From positions 27,492,266 to 27,556,265 of the forward strand of contig OX387197.1 in assembly GCA_947561715.1 (NCBI GenBank): a stretch of 64,000 bases of DNA. The letters are read 5' to 3'. A model generated the notes under the pieces. The model had not been told where the DNA came from, ran no database searches, and saw only the letters and a list, made by a program, of their open reading frames with translations. Positions 10,672-21,398 of the stretch are shown here, piece by piece. The position numbers and the translations under genes are program-made. Position 1 is the first letter of the stretch; the number at the start of each line of letters is the position of its first letter. Source of the stretch: Ascidia mentula (Eukaryota > Chordata > Ascidiacea > Phlebobranchia > Ascidiidae).

Positions 10672-10805
10672 TAAAGCGTTACACAGCTTTATTCCGTTGC
10701 AAAGTTAAGAATGACTCAACGAGTCAACGCAACAGCGGCAAAAGAGAAACGCGGCGAAAAAGGCAATTAATCCGCTTCGCTAAAATGCGGTAATGTGCGC
10801 GCTAC
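10672..10805 (-). repeat. 3' LTR of the retrotransposon
   Basis: 134 bp, identical to 14666-14799 except one base (cagcGgca versus cagcAgca). Ends TAAAGCG...GCGCTAC on the plus strand. Unusually short for an LTR. Confidence 0.93.
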
Positions 10806-10820
10806 TTAACCCCCCGCCAG
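10806..10820 (-). other. Polypurine tract
   Basis: Minus strand reads CTGGCGGGGGGTTAA directly before the 3' LTR, the expected place for plus-strand priming. Confidence 0.7.
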
Positions 10821-10968
10821 AAGCGGACAACAAAATTTACAAACAAAAACTGGCAGGAGGGCGAGTAATGCGACCAGAGCGCGTGCGTTGAATATAGTCG
10901 GGTGATAATGTTGGTTGCCCGTTGGATGGAACTCGACCCTGTTTGCAAGGCCTTCCTCGACGCGGTGG

Positions 10969-13900
10969 TTAAGCCGTTTGGACCGATTGTGTCAGGTCGA
11001 CGTGGGCAGGTTTCAAACGGTCAACAGAAACTGTCTGTTGGCGTCCACCGAAGTCCAGCGTGAAACTTTTGTGTGTTCTTGCTATGACCCGGTATGGCCC
11101 TTCATACGGAGGTGTCAAAGGCGGGCGATGTTTGTCTGTGCGCAAGAATACATAAGCGCTAGTGTCCAATGACTTTGAAACATTTTCATGCGGATGTGAG
11201 TGACGCGACATTGGTGTCGGCAGGAACCTGCCAACAGCCGACCGCAAAGCGGGCAAAAGTTGACGCGGGGATGGTTCAGTGGGTGTTGAACCAATGAAAT
11301 CGCCAGGTACAGTCAACGGTGAACCGTAAACGAGCTCGGCAGACGATGTTCCGAGATCTTCTTTTGGAGCGGTGCGGATTCCAAGCATAACCCAGGGCAG
11401 CGCGTCCATCCAATTGCTGTCGGTGAGCCGAGCCATAAGGGCACTCTTCAAGTGGCGATGGAAACGTTCGACCAGACCATTTGATTGGGCATGATAAGCC
11501 GTCGTGCGATGAAGCTTTACACCAAGAAACCTATTGAAAGATGTCCATAAATCAGACGTGAATTGTGGACCACGGTCGGAGGAAATGTCCAAATGTACAC
11601 CAAAACGCGACACCCAGTGGTAAACAAATGCCCTAGCACACGTTGGCGTGGTAGCATCAGGAAGAGGCACAGCTTCTGGCCATCTCGTAAAGCGGTCGAC
11701 CATTGTAAACAAATAGGTATTGCCCCGTGAAGACGGAAGTGGACCGACTATGTCCACATTAACATGAGCAAAACGAGCCCGTGGAGGCGGGTAGTTTTCG
11801 AGCGGTGAACGTACATGTTGTTGGATTTTCGATTTTTGACATTGCATGCAGTTCCGTGTCCATAGTCCAACCTGTTGTTTCATCCCATGCCACACGAATT
11901 TGGAAGCAATTAGCTGGCGGGTGGCTCGAATAGATGGGTGCGACAAACCATGCACAATTTCAAAAATTTTACGCTGCCAAGACTTGGGTACAATGGGGCG
12001 TGGGACGTGTTTAGAGACATCACAGAGTATGGTGTTGTCGGAAATACCATACTGTATGTCTTGCAACTTGAGATTGGTCACAGCCGTGCGGTATGCTTGA
12101 ACTTCCGGATCAAGCTGCGCGGTTGCTAAAGCGGAGTAATCCAAATCCAAAGGAAATTCAATGGAGTCGATGGAGGCGCGGGATAGAGCATCTGCGACCT
12201 GATTTTGCTTTCCTTTGATGTATCGCACATCGGTAGTGAACTCGGAAATGGCGGTCAAGTGACGTTGTTGTCGCGCAGACCAAGGTTGGGAAACTTTGGT
12301 GAAGGCAAAAATCAACGGTTTGTGGTCAGTGTAAGCCGCAAAACAGCGACCTTCCAGAAAGTAGCGAAAATGTCTGATGGACAAATGCAAAGCGAGAAGT
12401 TCTCTGTCAAATGCACTATACTTTACTTCTGGTGGTCGAAGACGTTTACTGAAAAATGCTAACGGTCGCCAGACACCATCAATGAATTGCTGCAACACTG
12501 CTCCAACCGATGTTTGTGACGCGTCAGTAGTGAGGGCAGTTGGCGCTTGAGGCAGAGGGTGGTGTAAAAGCGTCGCGCGCACAAGTGCTGCCTTCGCATT
12601 TTCAAATGCTGAAGTCAGGCGATTGCTCCAGACGAATTGTGTTGCTTTGCCCGAAAACGCCTCATAGATTGGGGACATGATTCGTGCTGCGTTTGGTATG
12701 AACCTGTGGTAGAAATTTATCATACCCGCGAATTCCTGAAGGCCCTTGATGGTTGTAGGACGAGGAAACTGCTGGATTGCTTTCACTTTGTGAGGCAACG
12801 GACACGCACCATGCATATTGACTCTGTGACCGAGGAAATCAATTTGGTCAACGCCAAACTGGCACTTGGCGACGTTGATGACCAGACCATGATCTGCCAA
12901 CCGTGTAAAAAGTCGTTTTAAATGGTTGTAGTGATCAGCAGGTGTTTTGCTTGCTACTAAGATGTCATCTAGGTACACAAATACAAAATCAAGAGACTGG
13001 CAAACTGTGTCCATTAAACGTTGAAATGTTTGGGCGGCATTTTTTAACCCAAATGGCATGCGCAGAAATTCAAAAAGACCGAAAGGTGTAATTACCGCCG
13101 TTTTGGCAACATCCGCGGGGGTAACTGAAACTTGGTGGTAGCCACGCACAAGGTCGATTTTGGAAAAAATGGTAGATCCTGCCAAACTTGCTGAAAAGTC
13201 CTGAATGTGAGGAATAGAATAACGATCTGGCAGAGTAGCAGCATTTAATCGCCTGTAATCTCCACACGGCCTCCAACCGCTTGTAGATTTTGGAACCATG
13301 TGTAGCGGCGAAGCCCAGGGGCTGGACAAGAGTCTGACAATCCCCATTTTTAACATATTGGCGAACTCATTTCTTGCCAAAGTGAGTTTCTCAGGAGGAA
13401 GGCGCCGAGCACGCGCGTGAACTGGAGGTCCACTTGTTGTTATGAAATGCTGCACTCCGTGCCTGGGGAGCAATTCAGAGAAGTGAGGCGCTGTAACTGC
13501 GGGAAATGCGGCCAGCAAACGCGCGTAATCACACTTGTCTGAGGTGAGAACATTTATGCGTTGAAAGAAAGATCCGGCTTTTTGAATAGGAAAACTTGCA
13601 AACGTTTGTGCGCTGACCAAACGCTGTCGTTGAAGATCAACTAACAAAGAATGTGCTCTCAAGAAGTCGGCGCCGAGCAGTGGCCTGGAGACATCCGCCA
13701 AAACAAAATTCCATTTAAACTTCCCAGCGGGCAAATGAAGCGAGATCAGACGTGAGCCGTACGTCCGAATACTGCTGCCGTTCGCAGCCACAAGGGTTTT
13801 TCCGGGCCTGTTTGTGTGGCGCTCAAAGCGAGTCGGTGGAAAAACGCTGATTTCTGCCCCCGTGTCGACAAGAAAATTACGCCCAGATATGCGGTCCAGT

Positions 13901-13992
13901 AAAAAAAAGAGGCTGCTCGTTTTGCCGGCCGTCGCAGCAGCTAAAGACGGTCGGCTTGCTCGTTTCCCCGAAACGCACATGGAGGACAACAC
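10969..13992 (-). CDS. pol: Retrotransposon pol: protease, reverse transcriptase, RNase H, integrase
   Basis: About 1007 codons, uninterrupted. Aspartic protease motif DTG at residues 43-45 (numbered from 13992). RT has the YLDD catalytic motif at 340-343. RNase H TDAS has its Asp at 490. Integrase has an HHCC-type zinc region (CMQCQKSK) and catalytic D747, D806 and E842 (D,D35E). The first codon at 13992 is GTG; the first ATG is four codons on, near 13980. The frame is -1 relative to gag and overlaps its end (13941-13992), so expression probably uses a frameshift or reinitiation; no classical slippery heptamer is obvious. An intact frame implies recent or current mobility. Confidence 0.93.
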   Translation of the reverse strand: MLSSMCVSGKRASRPSLAAATAGKTSSLFFLLDRISGRNFLVDTGAEISVFPPTRFERHTNRPGKTLVAANGSSIRTYGSRLISLHLPAGKFKWNFVLADVSRPLLGADFLRAHSLLVDLQRQRLVSAQTFASFPIQKAGSFFQRINVLTSDKCDYARLLAAFPAVTAPHFSELLPRHGVQHFITTSGPPVHARARRLPPEKLTLARNEFANMLKMGIVRLLSSPWASPLHMVPKSTSGWRPCGDYRRLNAATLPDRYSIPHIQDFSASLAGSTIFSKIDLVRGYHQVSVTPADVAKTAVITPFGLFEFLRMPFGLKNAAQTFQRLMDTVCQSLDFVFVYLDDILVASKTPADHYNHLKRLFTRLADHGLVINVAKCQFGVDQIDFLGHRVNMHGACPLPHKVKAIQQFPRPTTIKGLQEFAGMINFYHRFIPNAARIMSPIYEAFSGKATQFVWSNRLTSAFENAKAALVRATLLHHPLPQAPTALTTDASQTSVGAVLQQFIDGVWRPLAFFSKRLRPPEVKYSAFDRELLALHLSIRHFRYFLEGRCFAAYTDHKPLIFAFTKVSQPWSARQQRHLTAISEFTTDVRYIKGKQNQVADALSRASIDSIEFPLDLDYSALATAQLDPEVQAYRTAVTNLKLQDIQYGISDNTILCDVSKHVPRPIVPKSWQRKIFEIVHGLSHPSIRATRQLIASKFVWHGMKQQVGLWTRNCMQCQKSKIQQHVRSPLENYPPPRARFAHVNVDIVGPLPSSRGNTYLFTMVDRFTRWPEAVPLPDATTPTCARAFVYHWVSRFGVHLDISSDRGPQFTSDLWTSFNRFLGVKLHRTTAYHAQSNGLVERFHRHLKSALMARLTDSNWMDALPWVMLGIRTAPKEDLGTSSAELVYGSPLTVPGDFIGSTPTEPSPRQLLPALRSAVGRFLPTPMSRHSHPHENVSKSLDTSAYVFLRTDKHRPPLTPPYEGPYRVIARTHKSFTLDFGGRQQTVSVDRLKPAHVDLTQSVQTA

Positions 13993-14609
13993 TGACGTGC
14001 GTTTTTACCGAAACGACGGTGGTAAAAGCAAAATTTTTGAGCGTTTCTTACTTGTTGTGGTGGAGTAGAACTGAACCTCAAGCGTCGCATCTTTAATACC
14101 TCGTATTCCTCGTCTTTTCTACTAGCCAAGAGCAGAGCATCCGCCTGTTGCGCTAAAACGCGAGCACAAGGAAAATCCTTTCCAGCCAAACCCGTGCGTA
14201 CGGCAGCGGGCATCTTCTCCAGGAATAATTCTTTGAACAAAAAACAAGGTTCCTCACTCCCAAGCAACGCCAGCATTTCGTCCATTAGGGCAGTTGGCAG
14301 CCGGTCACCCAAAGTTGGCATGTGGAGTAATTGTTGAGCTCTTTGTGACGGTGTTAAAGTAAAAGTAGTCAGCAATCGCTCCTTAATTGCTGCATACTTG
14401 TCTTCATGCGGCGATTGTTCAAGTAAATCAATCAAACGACTAGCTGTATTCTGATCGAGAGCTGACACAACGTAAAAGTACTTGGTTTCGTCAGCTGTCA
14501 CTTTCTTCAAAGCAAATTGAGCTTCCGCTTGCTGGAACCAAACACGTGGCTGTGACATCCAAAATGTGGGGAGTTTAATAGCCACAGCGTTTTGATCACT
14601 ACCATCCAT
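13941..14609 (-). CDS. gag: Retrotransposon gag (nucleocapsid-type)
   Basis: 222 codons starting [14 protein letters not shown]. It has the gag features KLPTFW near the N terminus and [10 protein letters not shown], and ends with a Cys/His cluster [14 protein letters not shown]...PC, a zinc-binding variant common in metazoan Ty3/gypsy Gag proteins rather than the classic CX2CX4HX4C knuckle. It starts just inside the 5' LTR and overlaps pol in a different frame. Structural protein of the intracellular particle. Confidence 0.85.
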   Translation of the reverse strand: MDGSDQNAVAIKLPTFWMSQPRVWFQQAEAQFALKKVTADETKYFYVVSALDQNTASRLIDLLEQSPHEDKYAAIKERLLTTFTLTPSQRAQQLLHMPTLGDRLPTALMDEMLALLGSEEPCFLFKELFLEKMPAAVRTGLAGKDFPCARVLAQQADALLLASRKDEEYEVLKMRRLRFSSTPPQQVRNAQKFCFYHRRFGKNARQCCPPCAFRGNEQADRL

Positions 14610-14646
14610 CTTAACTAGAAATTTATGTCAAGAAATATACGTTTCT

Positions 14647-14664
14647 GACTCGTCGGGGTCACCA
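14647..14664 (-). other. Primer-binding site
   Basis: Minus strand reads TGGTGACCCCGACGAG one base inside the 5' LTR. The TGG start matches the complement of a tRNA CCA end; the priming tRNA is not identified. Confidence 0.65.
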
Positions 14665-14665
14665 C

Positions 14666-14799
14666 TAAAGCGTTACACAGCTTTATTCCGTTGCAAAGTT
14701 AAGAATGACTCAACGAGTCAACGCAACAGCAGCAAAAGAGAAACGCGGCGAAAAAGGCAATTAATCCGCTTCGCTAAAATGCGGTAATGTGCGCGCTAC
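14666..14799 (-). repeat. 5' LTR of the retrotransposon
   Basis: 134 bp, one difference from 10672-10805. Followed at 14800-14804 by the right AATCT target duplication. Confidence 0.93.
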
Positions 14800-14804
14800 A
14801 ATCT

Positions 14805-15960
14805 CATAATCGCCTCAAAGCGAATGTAGTGTTTCTCCAAGATAGATCTCCCGTTTCTTAACGAAATAAACTCCTTCCTGTTTCTCCGTCCACAATCTGA
14901 TTTCTAACTTTTATATATTTCTCTTGTTAAAAGGTAACTTTATTTGGACCGCATATTAGATATACTAGCTTGCATGGTTATGTGTGCTTACATGAATCGA
15001 TGTGTGGGTGGGAGTTCTATCTTGGGAACACAAACACGCCTTCACACTTTAAACATGATATACCGGGAAATACTTCAAATCAACAACATGTTTTCGATAC
15101 GCTGAAGAGATTTTAAGTGCTTCCAGCAACATTCCATTTTACTTTTGATGTTTCTCCAGCGTGAGGTTAAGTTTGTTCTGTACCAACATTGCAGTCACGT
15201 GATATTCCTATACGTCATCACCCACGTTGTACCGTGTTATATCTGGAAGAAGGAAACCCACGTCCTCACATCTTCCTTGTACAGATATGAGCTGATTACT
15301 TTGCTTTATATTCAGGGACTATTTCGTGCGTGTTTTCCATTCGTGTGACTACAGTGCTGAGTCAGTGAAATTTTAAAATCAATCGAATTTCCTTAAAGCT
15401 CCGCAACGTAAAATCCTGAATTACGTAATTTTTACCCAGAGGAAACTGGGAATGTGCTACGTTGACGATCGGTGTATAAACGTGACGTCAGCAATGTCGT
15501 TGTCATTTGCATCATGTAACACCGTATGTTGCAGAGATACTATAGTTTTGCGGGCAACACTAATTCCACACTGTTGATTACTTTATGAAACTTCCAGATA
15601 TCAACAGCTTTGCCTAGTACACAGTTGAATAACAGTTGTATGTAACACGAAGGAAAAGCAAACTGACGTCATCGCTTCTGTCTTAGCGAACGAAAATATG
15701 TAAACACGCATAGTAAAGTAAATATGTTTTTACTTCAAAACTAAACACAGTAATACATTTTTGAACACATACGTCATAACATAACCATCACAGAAAAACA
15801 CTAAATAAATACCTAGTTACAGACATAATAACCACAGCGGTGAAAGTTGTTGAATAAATTTGTGACGTCATCCACACAGAGATTGTGACGTCATTCATGG
15901 GATTCTGAAATAAAAATGCGGAAGAAACAACGCAATGCGACTTAAATCTTGACATAATGT
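14805..15960. repeat. Duplicated upstream block of type A loci
   Basis: Non-coding sequence matching about 38170-39090 (behind L10) and, inverted, about 43840-44120 (before L13), with part also at 700-1130. Here it continues the 10.5-10.67 kb sequence interrupted by the retrotransposon. Small open frames at 15145 (+) and 38538 (+) resemble each other but have no domain and lie in non-coding duplicated DNA. Confidence 0.65.
15863..15893. promoter_or_regulatory. Paired TGACGTCA palindromes (23-bp spacing)
   Basis: Perfect palindromes at 15863-15870 and 15886-15893, the same form as at 1096-1126. Both lie just beyond the 3' end of a type B tail. Confidence 0.45.
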
Positions 15961-15974
15961 CCCATTATTACTTC

Positions 15975-17770
15975 TTATTCGTTTCCTTTCCTGACAATCG
16001 CATAAGTTTGTTCCGCATCATTGCAGTCCCGTGATGTATCTACGTCATCGTTGTACCCACGTGCTTCCGTGTTATAAGTTTGTGCATGTAAGCTTGTGTG
16101 TTGGAGGTGGTCGTACGTGTCACAATCCTCATCATTATTAACTTGGTCGTAAACCGCTTCGTTGGTAGATTCAACCCTGGATGAGGTTCCTGCTTTTGGT
16201 TGGTTTTTCTTCTTTCGTGGTTTTGCGGTTGCGTAGATCGGTTGTGCTGGTGTTGTGGTTGGGGTTGGGGAGGTTTCTTGTGCTTGGGAAACAAACGTTG
16301 AAAGTAGCAGTTGTGCAAACACTGTAGTTATGATAGTTTGAGGATGTTGTGATCTCCAATACCAAGAAACGACGTTAAGTTACATTGTTTCCGTAGAAAG
16401 AAACCTTTTGTTAAAGCACGAAACCAAAACAACCGCGCAAACTGATTGCTTACCTGGCTCTTCTCCTTCCCTTGTCCCGTTGACAAACTGCTGGTTGTCG
16501 GCTCTGCTTAAATCGGAAACACAACACGGTTTACTTGAGTCGGTTGTTTTGGAACTGAAAAACATTCTGCAACCCATTATTACGTCATACTGATAACTTT
16601 ACCTGCGTTTCCTCCATAAAACCAATCCAGTGGCGAGGATTAATAAGAAGATGACGATCACAACCCCAACAACTGCACCAACGATAGATGAAGAATCCAT
16701 GACGTTTGATGGTGAATTTACATCAACTGTTGTTGAAGAAGTGACTGAAAAATATCGATTTAAATAATCTCCATTTAATTTTTTGACTGCGGCATTTAAT
16801 CAACCGTTTTTGACAAGAGAAATAATATTTAAAACAAAGGAATTTATTGGCATTGAAACCCGAAGAGTTATAATCACACCCTGGGCACCATTGTAGCTAT
16901 TTTTCTTGTGCTTTGTCGCTTGGCCTTCTGGCAAAATATAGGCAACGTTTACATAAATATGCTTGGCAAACAAAATGATTTTACCTTTCTTGTTGGTTGT
17001 TGATAGAAATGTGTCTTTGGCGTGGGTTGTTGTCACCAATGTTGATGTTTTGCTTGTTATTGTAGATGATGATATGCTCGCAGCTGAAGTTAGAAACCAT
17101 ATTACGCGGTACTATACTATATTTCCGAAGTGGACGACGCAATGTCAATAGTCTACATATTTAATATAAGCACTAACCTCCCGATATCCGTTGACAAATA
17201 TATCCTGATGTAACATTGCATTCCGTACTTCTCCATTTGTATGTTGAATCAAGTGAAGTTAATGAACCCATTATCACACAATACTTTTCTCCTGTTGTAT
17301 CCGGTTCCCCTGCAGCCCACTGTCCATTGACAGCATCTGCTCCATACGTCCACTTATAGTTTTTTGTTCCTGCAGCTCGTTTCGCTCCGATGTAGTACGA
17401 ATATGGTGGATCTTCAAATAAGAAATATATTTGTGACACAATCTAACAATTTTTTTCCAGTTGTAATAGACTGAATCTGTATGTTTCTTTGCTCTACTAA
17501 ACGTGGCCTATACTAATTTCAAGTACCTGTTAAAGACCTTATCTTTTCCGACAAGAAATTGAAAAGAGCTGATTTTGCTATGTTTGTCTTTAAAAGTGGT
17601 TTGACATGAGCAACCTGTGCTCCATGGTTAGCGCATGCGTTTTCGGCATCCTGATACGAATTCACTGATTGACCGAATAAATATTCGAAGTCAATGAAAG
17701 TTGGTGAGTGCCAGGTTTGGGACAAAGTGACAGGAAAGCAAATTAAAAACGACACCGTGAACAGCCTCAT
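15975..17770 (-). CDS. L5: transmembrane C-type lectin-like receptor, type B tail
   Basis: Intact compact gene. Exons in coding order: 17527-17770 (signal peptide MRLFTVSFLICFPVTLSQ, CTLD start with YLFGQSVNSY and NACANHG), 17178-17411 (YYIGAKRAAGTKNYKW, EPDTTGEKYC, TECN, YICQR), 16985-17093 (Ser/Thr stalk), 16603-16744 (TM plus WRKRR), 16454-16506 (linker RADNQQFVNGT) and 15975-16282 (tail). The tail carries PIYATAKPRKKKNQP, VYDQV-x8-TYDHL (ITAM-like spacing), QTYNTE and terminal TYAIV. First-half CTLD spacing differs from other members (KPLLKTNIAKSALFNF). Phases match all other loci. Ligand unknown; it probably acts on the cell surface. Confidence 0.85.
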
Positions 17771-18275
17771 GTTGCAAAGTTCCTGTTGATAGAAAGAAGC
17801 AGTGCCACTATGGTTGAACGTACGTGGTTTTGCAAACTACGTATTTAAATACAAACAAAACTAAAAACAGCAAGAATTATTATCCTTGAATGCTTACTTG
17901 CAAAAGATTTGCAACCGGCTTTTAACAATCTGCCTTTTCTCGTAATGTGATAACTCAACAAACCATTGCGTGAACAAATTATCTCCAGTGGTTTTGGTCC
18001 ATCTGTAGTTTATTTTTCGCAACTGTCTGTTTCAAATTTTTAATTTCCTAATCGACTATGATTCGTCGCAAATAATATCATGGTAGGTTTATAAAGTGAT
18101 GTTAACCCAATTATTGCGAAATCTGTGCACTAAACCTTTATGATTTACGGATGTCGGCTCACAAACCACATAGATTCGTTAATATTTACTGATTTGTTCC
18201 CAAATAACCTAATTTGCTTTTTGCCAACTTGACACTGCTGTAATTATTATAGATGACTGAACAATTGACCGTTGT

Positions 18276-19565
18276 TAAACATAACTTAGCAGCACAAGGT
18301 GGCTGTTCTTCCACTGAGGCGAACACAGAAGCAACCGCAATACTTCCTGAACTGGTCAATGTTGACTAAAGGAATCACAACATCGCCTCTAACGCAGAAA
18401 CAAACCGTCTTCCTCTGCACGGAAATGAGTAAATTGAAAAACATGTGGGGATTCTAATGACGTAGTTGTCATCGAAATAATTCGCACAGGTGTAGCGACC
18501 ACACATGAAAATGTGGTGCCTGAAATACGAATGACTTCACGAATAGCTTCAAGTCCCTCGTAACTGTTTTTCTTGTGACTTTTTCAAACTTTTAGAATCA
18601 AAATTACTACTTGACGGTTCTGACGTATTTGGTGTTTCTCAATTTGTTTCCTGTCATCTTTAATAACGTTGTTGTGTTCCGCAGACAAAAAAGTTTGGAA
18701 ACACTGATCTCGACGAACGTAATTTAGCTGCAAGAAAACTGTTGTGACTGTTGAAGAAAGGTGTGACGTCATTTACATAGGTTATGACGTCATATAAAGG
18801 AATGATGACAAAATGTTAAGAAAACTAAATTGAGGCCCGGGCAAATATATCGTTTGTTTCATCATTACTTTTGTTTCCTTGCTGAACCACATATTAGACA
18901 TGCCAACTTGCATGGTTATGTGTACGGATATGAATCGATGTGTGGGAGTTCTATCTCGGGATGTGAACACCGGAAATACTTGATTTCATTTATTTAGATA
19001 ATACACGATTTAGTATGGGGGGAATTATTCCCATCTCCCACGTCCACATACGAGTTTAAGGGAACCTTCGCTCAACTGGTTGCTTTGATTTCCTGGACTA
19101 CCTTTTTTGTGCTTGTTGGATTAATCTCACCATTGTATCACGTTAAACGATTTCCACCCGATCTCGTAAACACAACAACACGAGATAACAACATCACACA
19201 CCCACAACCTACTATGTGATAATTTATATTTCCTGATGTTACAAAGCGTCATAGACGCACGTGGATAAACAAGTAACTTACTGAAACACAACTAGAAGCA
19301 CAAACAAGGAGCAATGAAATTGACAGAAAACTTCGGGACCGTCGTTTATTCAACAAAGAAATACAAATGTTTGTATGTAAAGATTTCATCCAACTTATAT
19401 CTTTGCAAACCCTCTCTCAACACGCCTTGCATTCTTTACCCGTGTATTTTAAGCCGGGTTTACGTATTGAGGTTTTGTACATGCTCAACTACAAATAAAT
19501 AATTTTGTACATTTATTTATAAATAAGCAGGGGGGCCACAGTTTAAATACAATTTGGCTCAACCA
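18276..19565. repeat. Duplicated intergenic block X, copy 2
   Basis: Parallel to 5838-7260 and 31912-33300, with small indels. Non-coding. Contains a TGACGTCA pair at 18764-18792. The stretch 17771-18275 before it shows no recognisable gene. Confidence 0.75.
18764..18792. promoter_or_regulatory. Paired TGACGTCA palindromes (21-bp spacing)
   Basis: Perfect palindromes at 18764-18771 and 18785-18792 followed by ATATAAAGG, about 1.0 kb upstream of the L5 start. Conserved with 6428 and 32376. Confidence 0.5.
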
Positions 19566-19591
19566 CCATTGATTAAAAGAATGGCAACAAA

Positions 19592-20735
19592 TTATTCGAC
19601 TTTCATGTAAGAACTTTCACCCCCAGTCATGGAAGTGTTTCCCACATTCTTGTTTACGTATTCATTTTGCTTTATGATGTCATAGTCGTGGTTGGTGTTT
19701 CTGGGTGGTTTGTGTTGGTTGTTTGTAGGTTGGTGTTGGTTGGTTGATGGAGTGGTTTGTGGAACTATGTACGTTTCATCTCCATCCTCTGTAACATTCA
19801 CTTTATACCACGCGATATAACCTGGAGGTTTTCTGTTAGTTTCCCAACAAAATATCCTCACTTACCAATAGATCTGGTCCCTATCCCATGGTTGGTTTGG
19901 TGACCAGCTCTGCGAATGTGAACAACAAGTTTTAATTTTCTATGATTAAAACTAAGGTTGTGTTCATCACTGAAAACCAGCAATCACAAGTTAAAGGAAC
20001 AACGTGTTTGCCTTTTTGCTTCGTCGACTTTTAACGATGTTGTCCGATATAAGCAGGTTTTTATGTGGCTGCTTACTTGTGTTTTGTCCAGCAGCAGAAG
20101 AAAATCATCATGGCGATATTCAATACGATGACGATGACCACAAGTACGATTAATACAGTAACTATCCTTAAAATGTTGTTGTTGATTTCGTCCGATGAAC
20201 GATTGTAGAATGCTGTTGAAACAAAGAATCAAGTTTGAATGTGATGCAAATATTTGAGATAGAATACGATTTACTAACATATGGGAGTGGTGGTAAAAGT
20301 GGTTGGTTTAGATTCGCTGGTGGTTGGTTCCATTGTGATGGTGGTTTGTGTGGAACTGATTATTGTGGGAAAATGGGTGGTTGTTGTGGTGCTCGTGGTT
20401 GAACTTGGTTTGGTGGTTGTGGTGGCTTAGGTACAGGGAAATTGATCGATTAAAACTATGATTGTCGTTACACTTTTATTCCAAATGAATTACATGTTCA
20501 GCCTTTTTAACTTACCTTTTACGAAACGCAAACAAATATATTCCTAAGTAACATTGCATTCCTTACTTCTTCACTTGTATGTTGAATCAAGTGAAGTTAA
20601 TGAACCCATTATCACACATAAGTTTGTTCCGCATCATTGCAGTCACGTGATGTATCCACGTCATCGTTGTACCCACGTGCTTCCGTGTTATAAGTTTGTG
20701 CATGTAAGCTTGTGTGTTGGAGGTGGTCGTACCGG
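19592..20735 (-). pseudogene. L6: type D receptor pseudogene fused to a stray type B tail fragment
   Basis: Type D downstream exons are open: tail 19592-19821 (DYDIIKQNEYVNK, SSYMKV), linker 19866-19909, TM 20077-20212 and stalk 20279-20425. The second CTLD exon survives only as 20516 to about 20617 and has two stops (Trp to TGA in YKW, Ser to TAG before the last Cys). At about 20617 it joins part of a type B tail exon (about 20617-20735, including YDHL, AQTYNTEARGY and EQTY). The join shares the short CACA/CATA sequence. No first CTLD exon follows. The stalk acceptor also differs from paralogs (CTAAG used in place of CACAG). Confidence 0.8.
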
Positions 20736-21398
20736 TAATCAATCATCATTTACGTCTAACACAATGTTTCCGAACCGGTAGCATTCCAAGTGTTACGCGA
20801 GCACATTTCCATAATTTGCGGATATAGTTCGAATTTAGAGTAATTTCAAAATGTTTGTTACTTCATCTAGGTTACTTTGTAACACTAGAATAGGTGGTAC
20901 GCGTCTAAATTGTTTTACCTCCAAGTGGTACGCAACACAAAAAGGTTGGGAGTCACTGGGGTGACAAAAACCAGAAGTTTGCTTATGACAACCCTACCAT
21001 TCTCATCAGTATTAACACCATCATATCCTGCACCTTAACTAAGCACAACAAAACCTGACCCATGGAAGTTATTGATCACCACCAATGCTTGTGTTGATCT
21101 GACCAGTGGTCACAATAAACCTCATCAAACCACATGCCTTCTTTCTCTACACGGATGTAACCAACTTACGTAACTACAACGTGTAGGAGTTATTATATGA
21201 CATCACATGTTGGGCGTGAAACCACATCAAACCACAAACTGTTTGTCATAAGAATTGATCCCTTGTATATTTCCATTGCGCAATGAAACCAACCGACTCA
21301 ATGCTCGATGTTTAACATTCGGGCGGCAACTGTGACGTGTTTCGTAAATGAAACAACCAAGTGATTGGAAAAACAATACCATTCCGGCGGTTGTGTTT
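20736..21398. other. Intergenic, nothing recognised
   Basis: No CTLD, TM or tail exon and no clear repeat seen between the L6 chimera and the L7 tail exon. Confidence 0.5.

Larger units (their letters stand above)
10672..14799 (-). mobile_element. Ty3/gypsy LTR retrotransposon, apparently full length
   Basis: 4128-bp element on the minus strand with 134-bp LTRs (10672-10805 and 14666-14799) differing at one position, which indicates a recent insertion. Internal parts in transcription order: primer-binding-like TGGTGACCCC just inside the 5' LTR, gag (14609-13941), pol (about 13992-10969) and a purine-rich tract beside the 3' LTR. The order protease-RT-RNase H-integrase defines the Ty3/gypsy class. 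There is no env-like frame. GC content is clearly higher than in the surrounding DNA. It interrupts the duplicated non-coding block upstream of the truncated L4 locus. Confidence 0.95.

Noticed and set aside
13814..14068. Plus-strand frame within the retrotransposon
   Set aside because: Antisense of the gag/pol overlap; all retroelement domains are on the minus strand.
15145..15348. Possible gene shared with 38538-38810 (VKFVLYQHCSHV)
   Set aside because: Similarity reflects duplicated non-coding blocks. Frames end at different places, codons are not preserved, and no splice partners or domain are seen.
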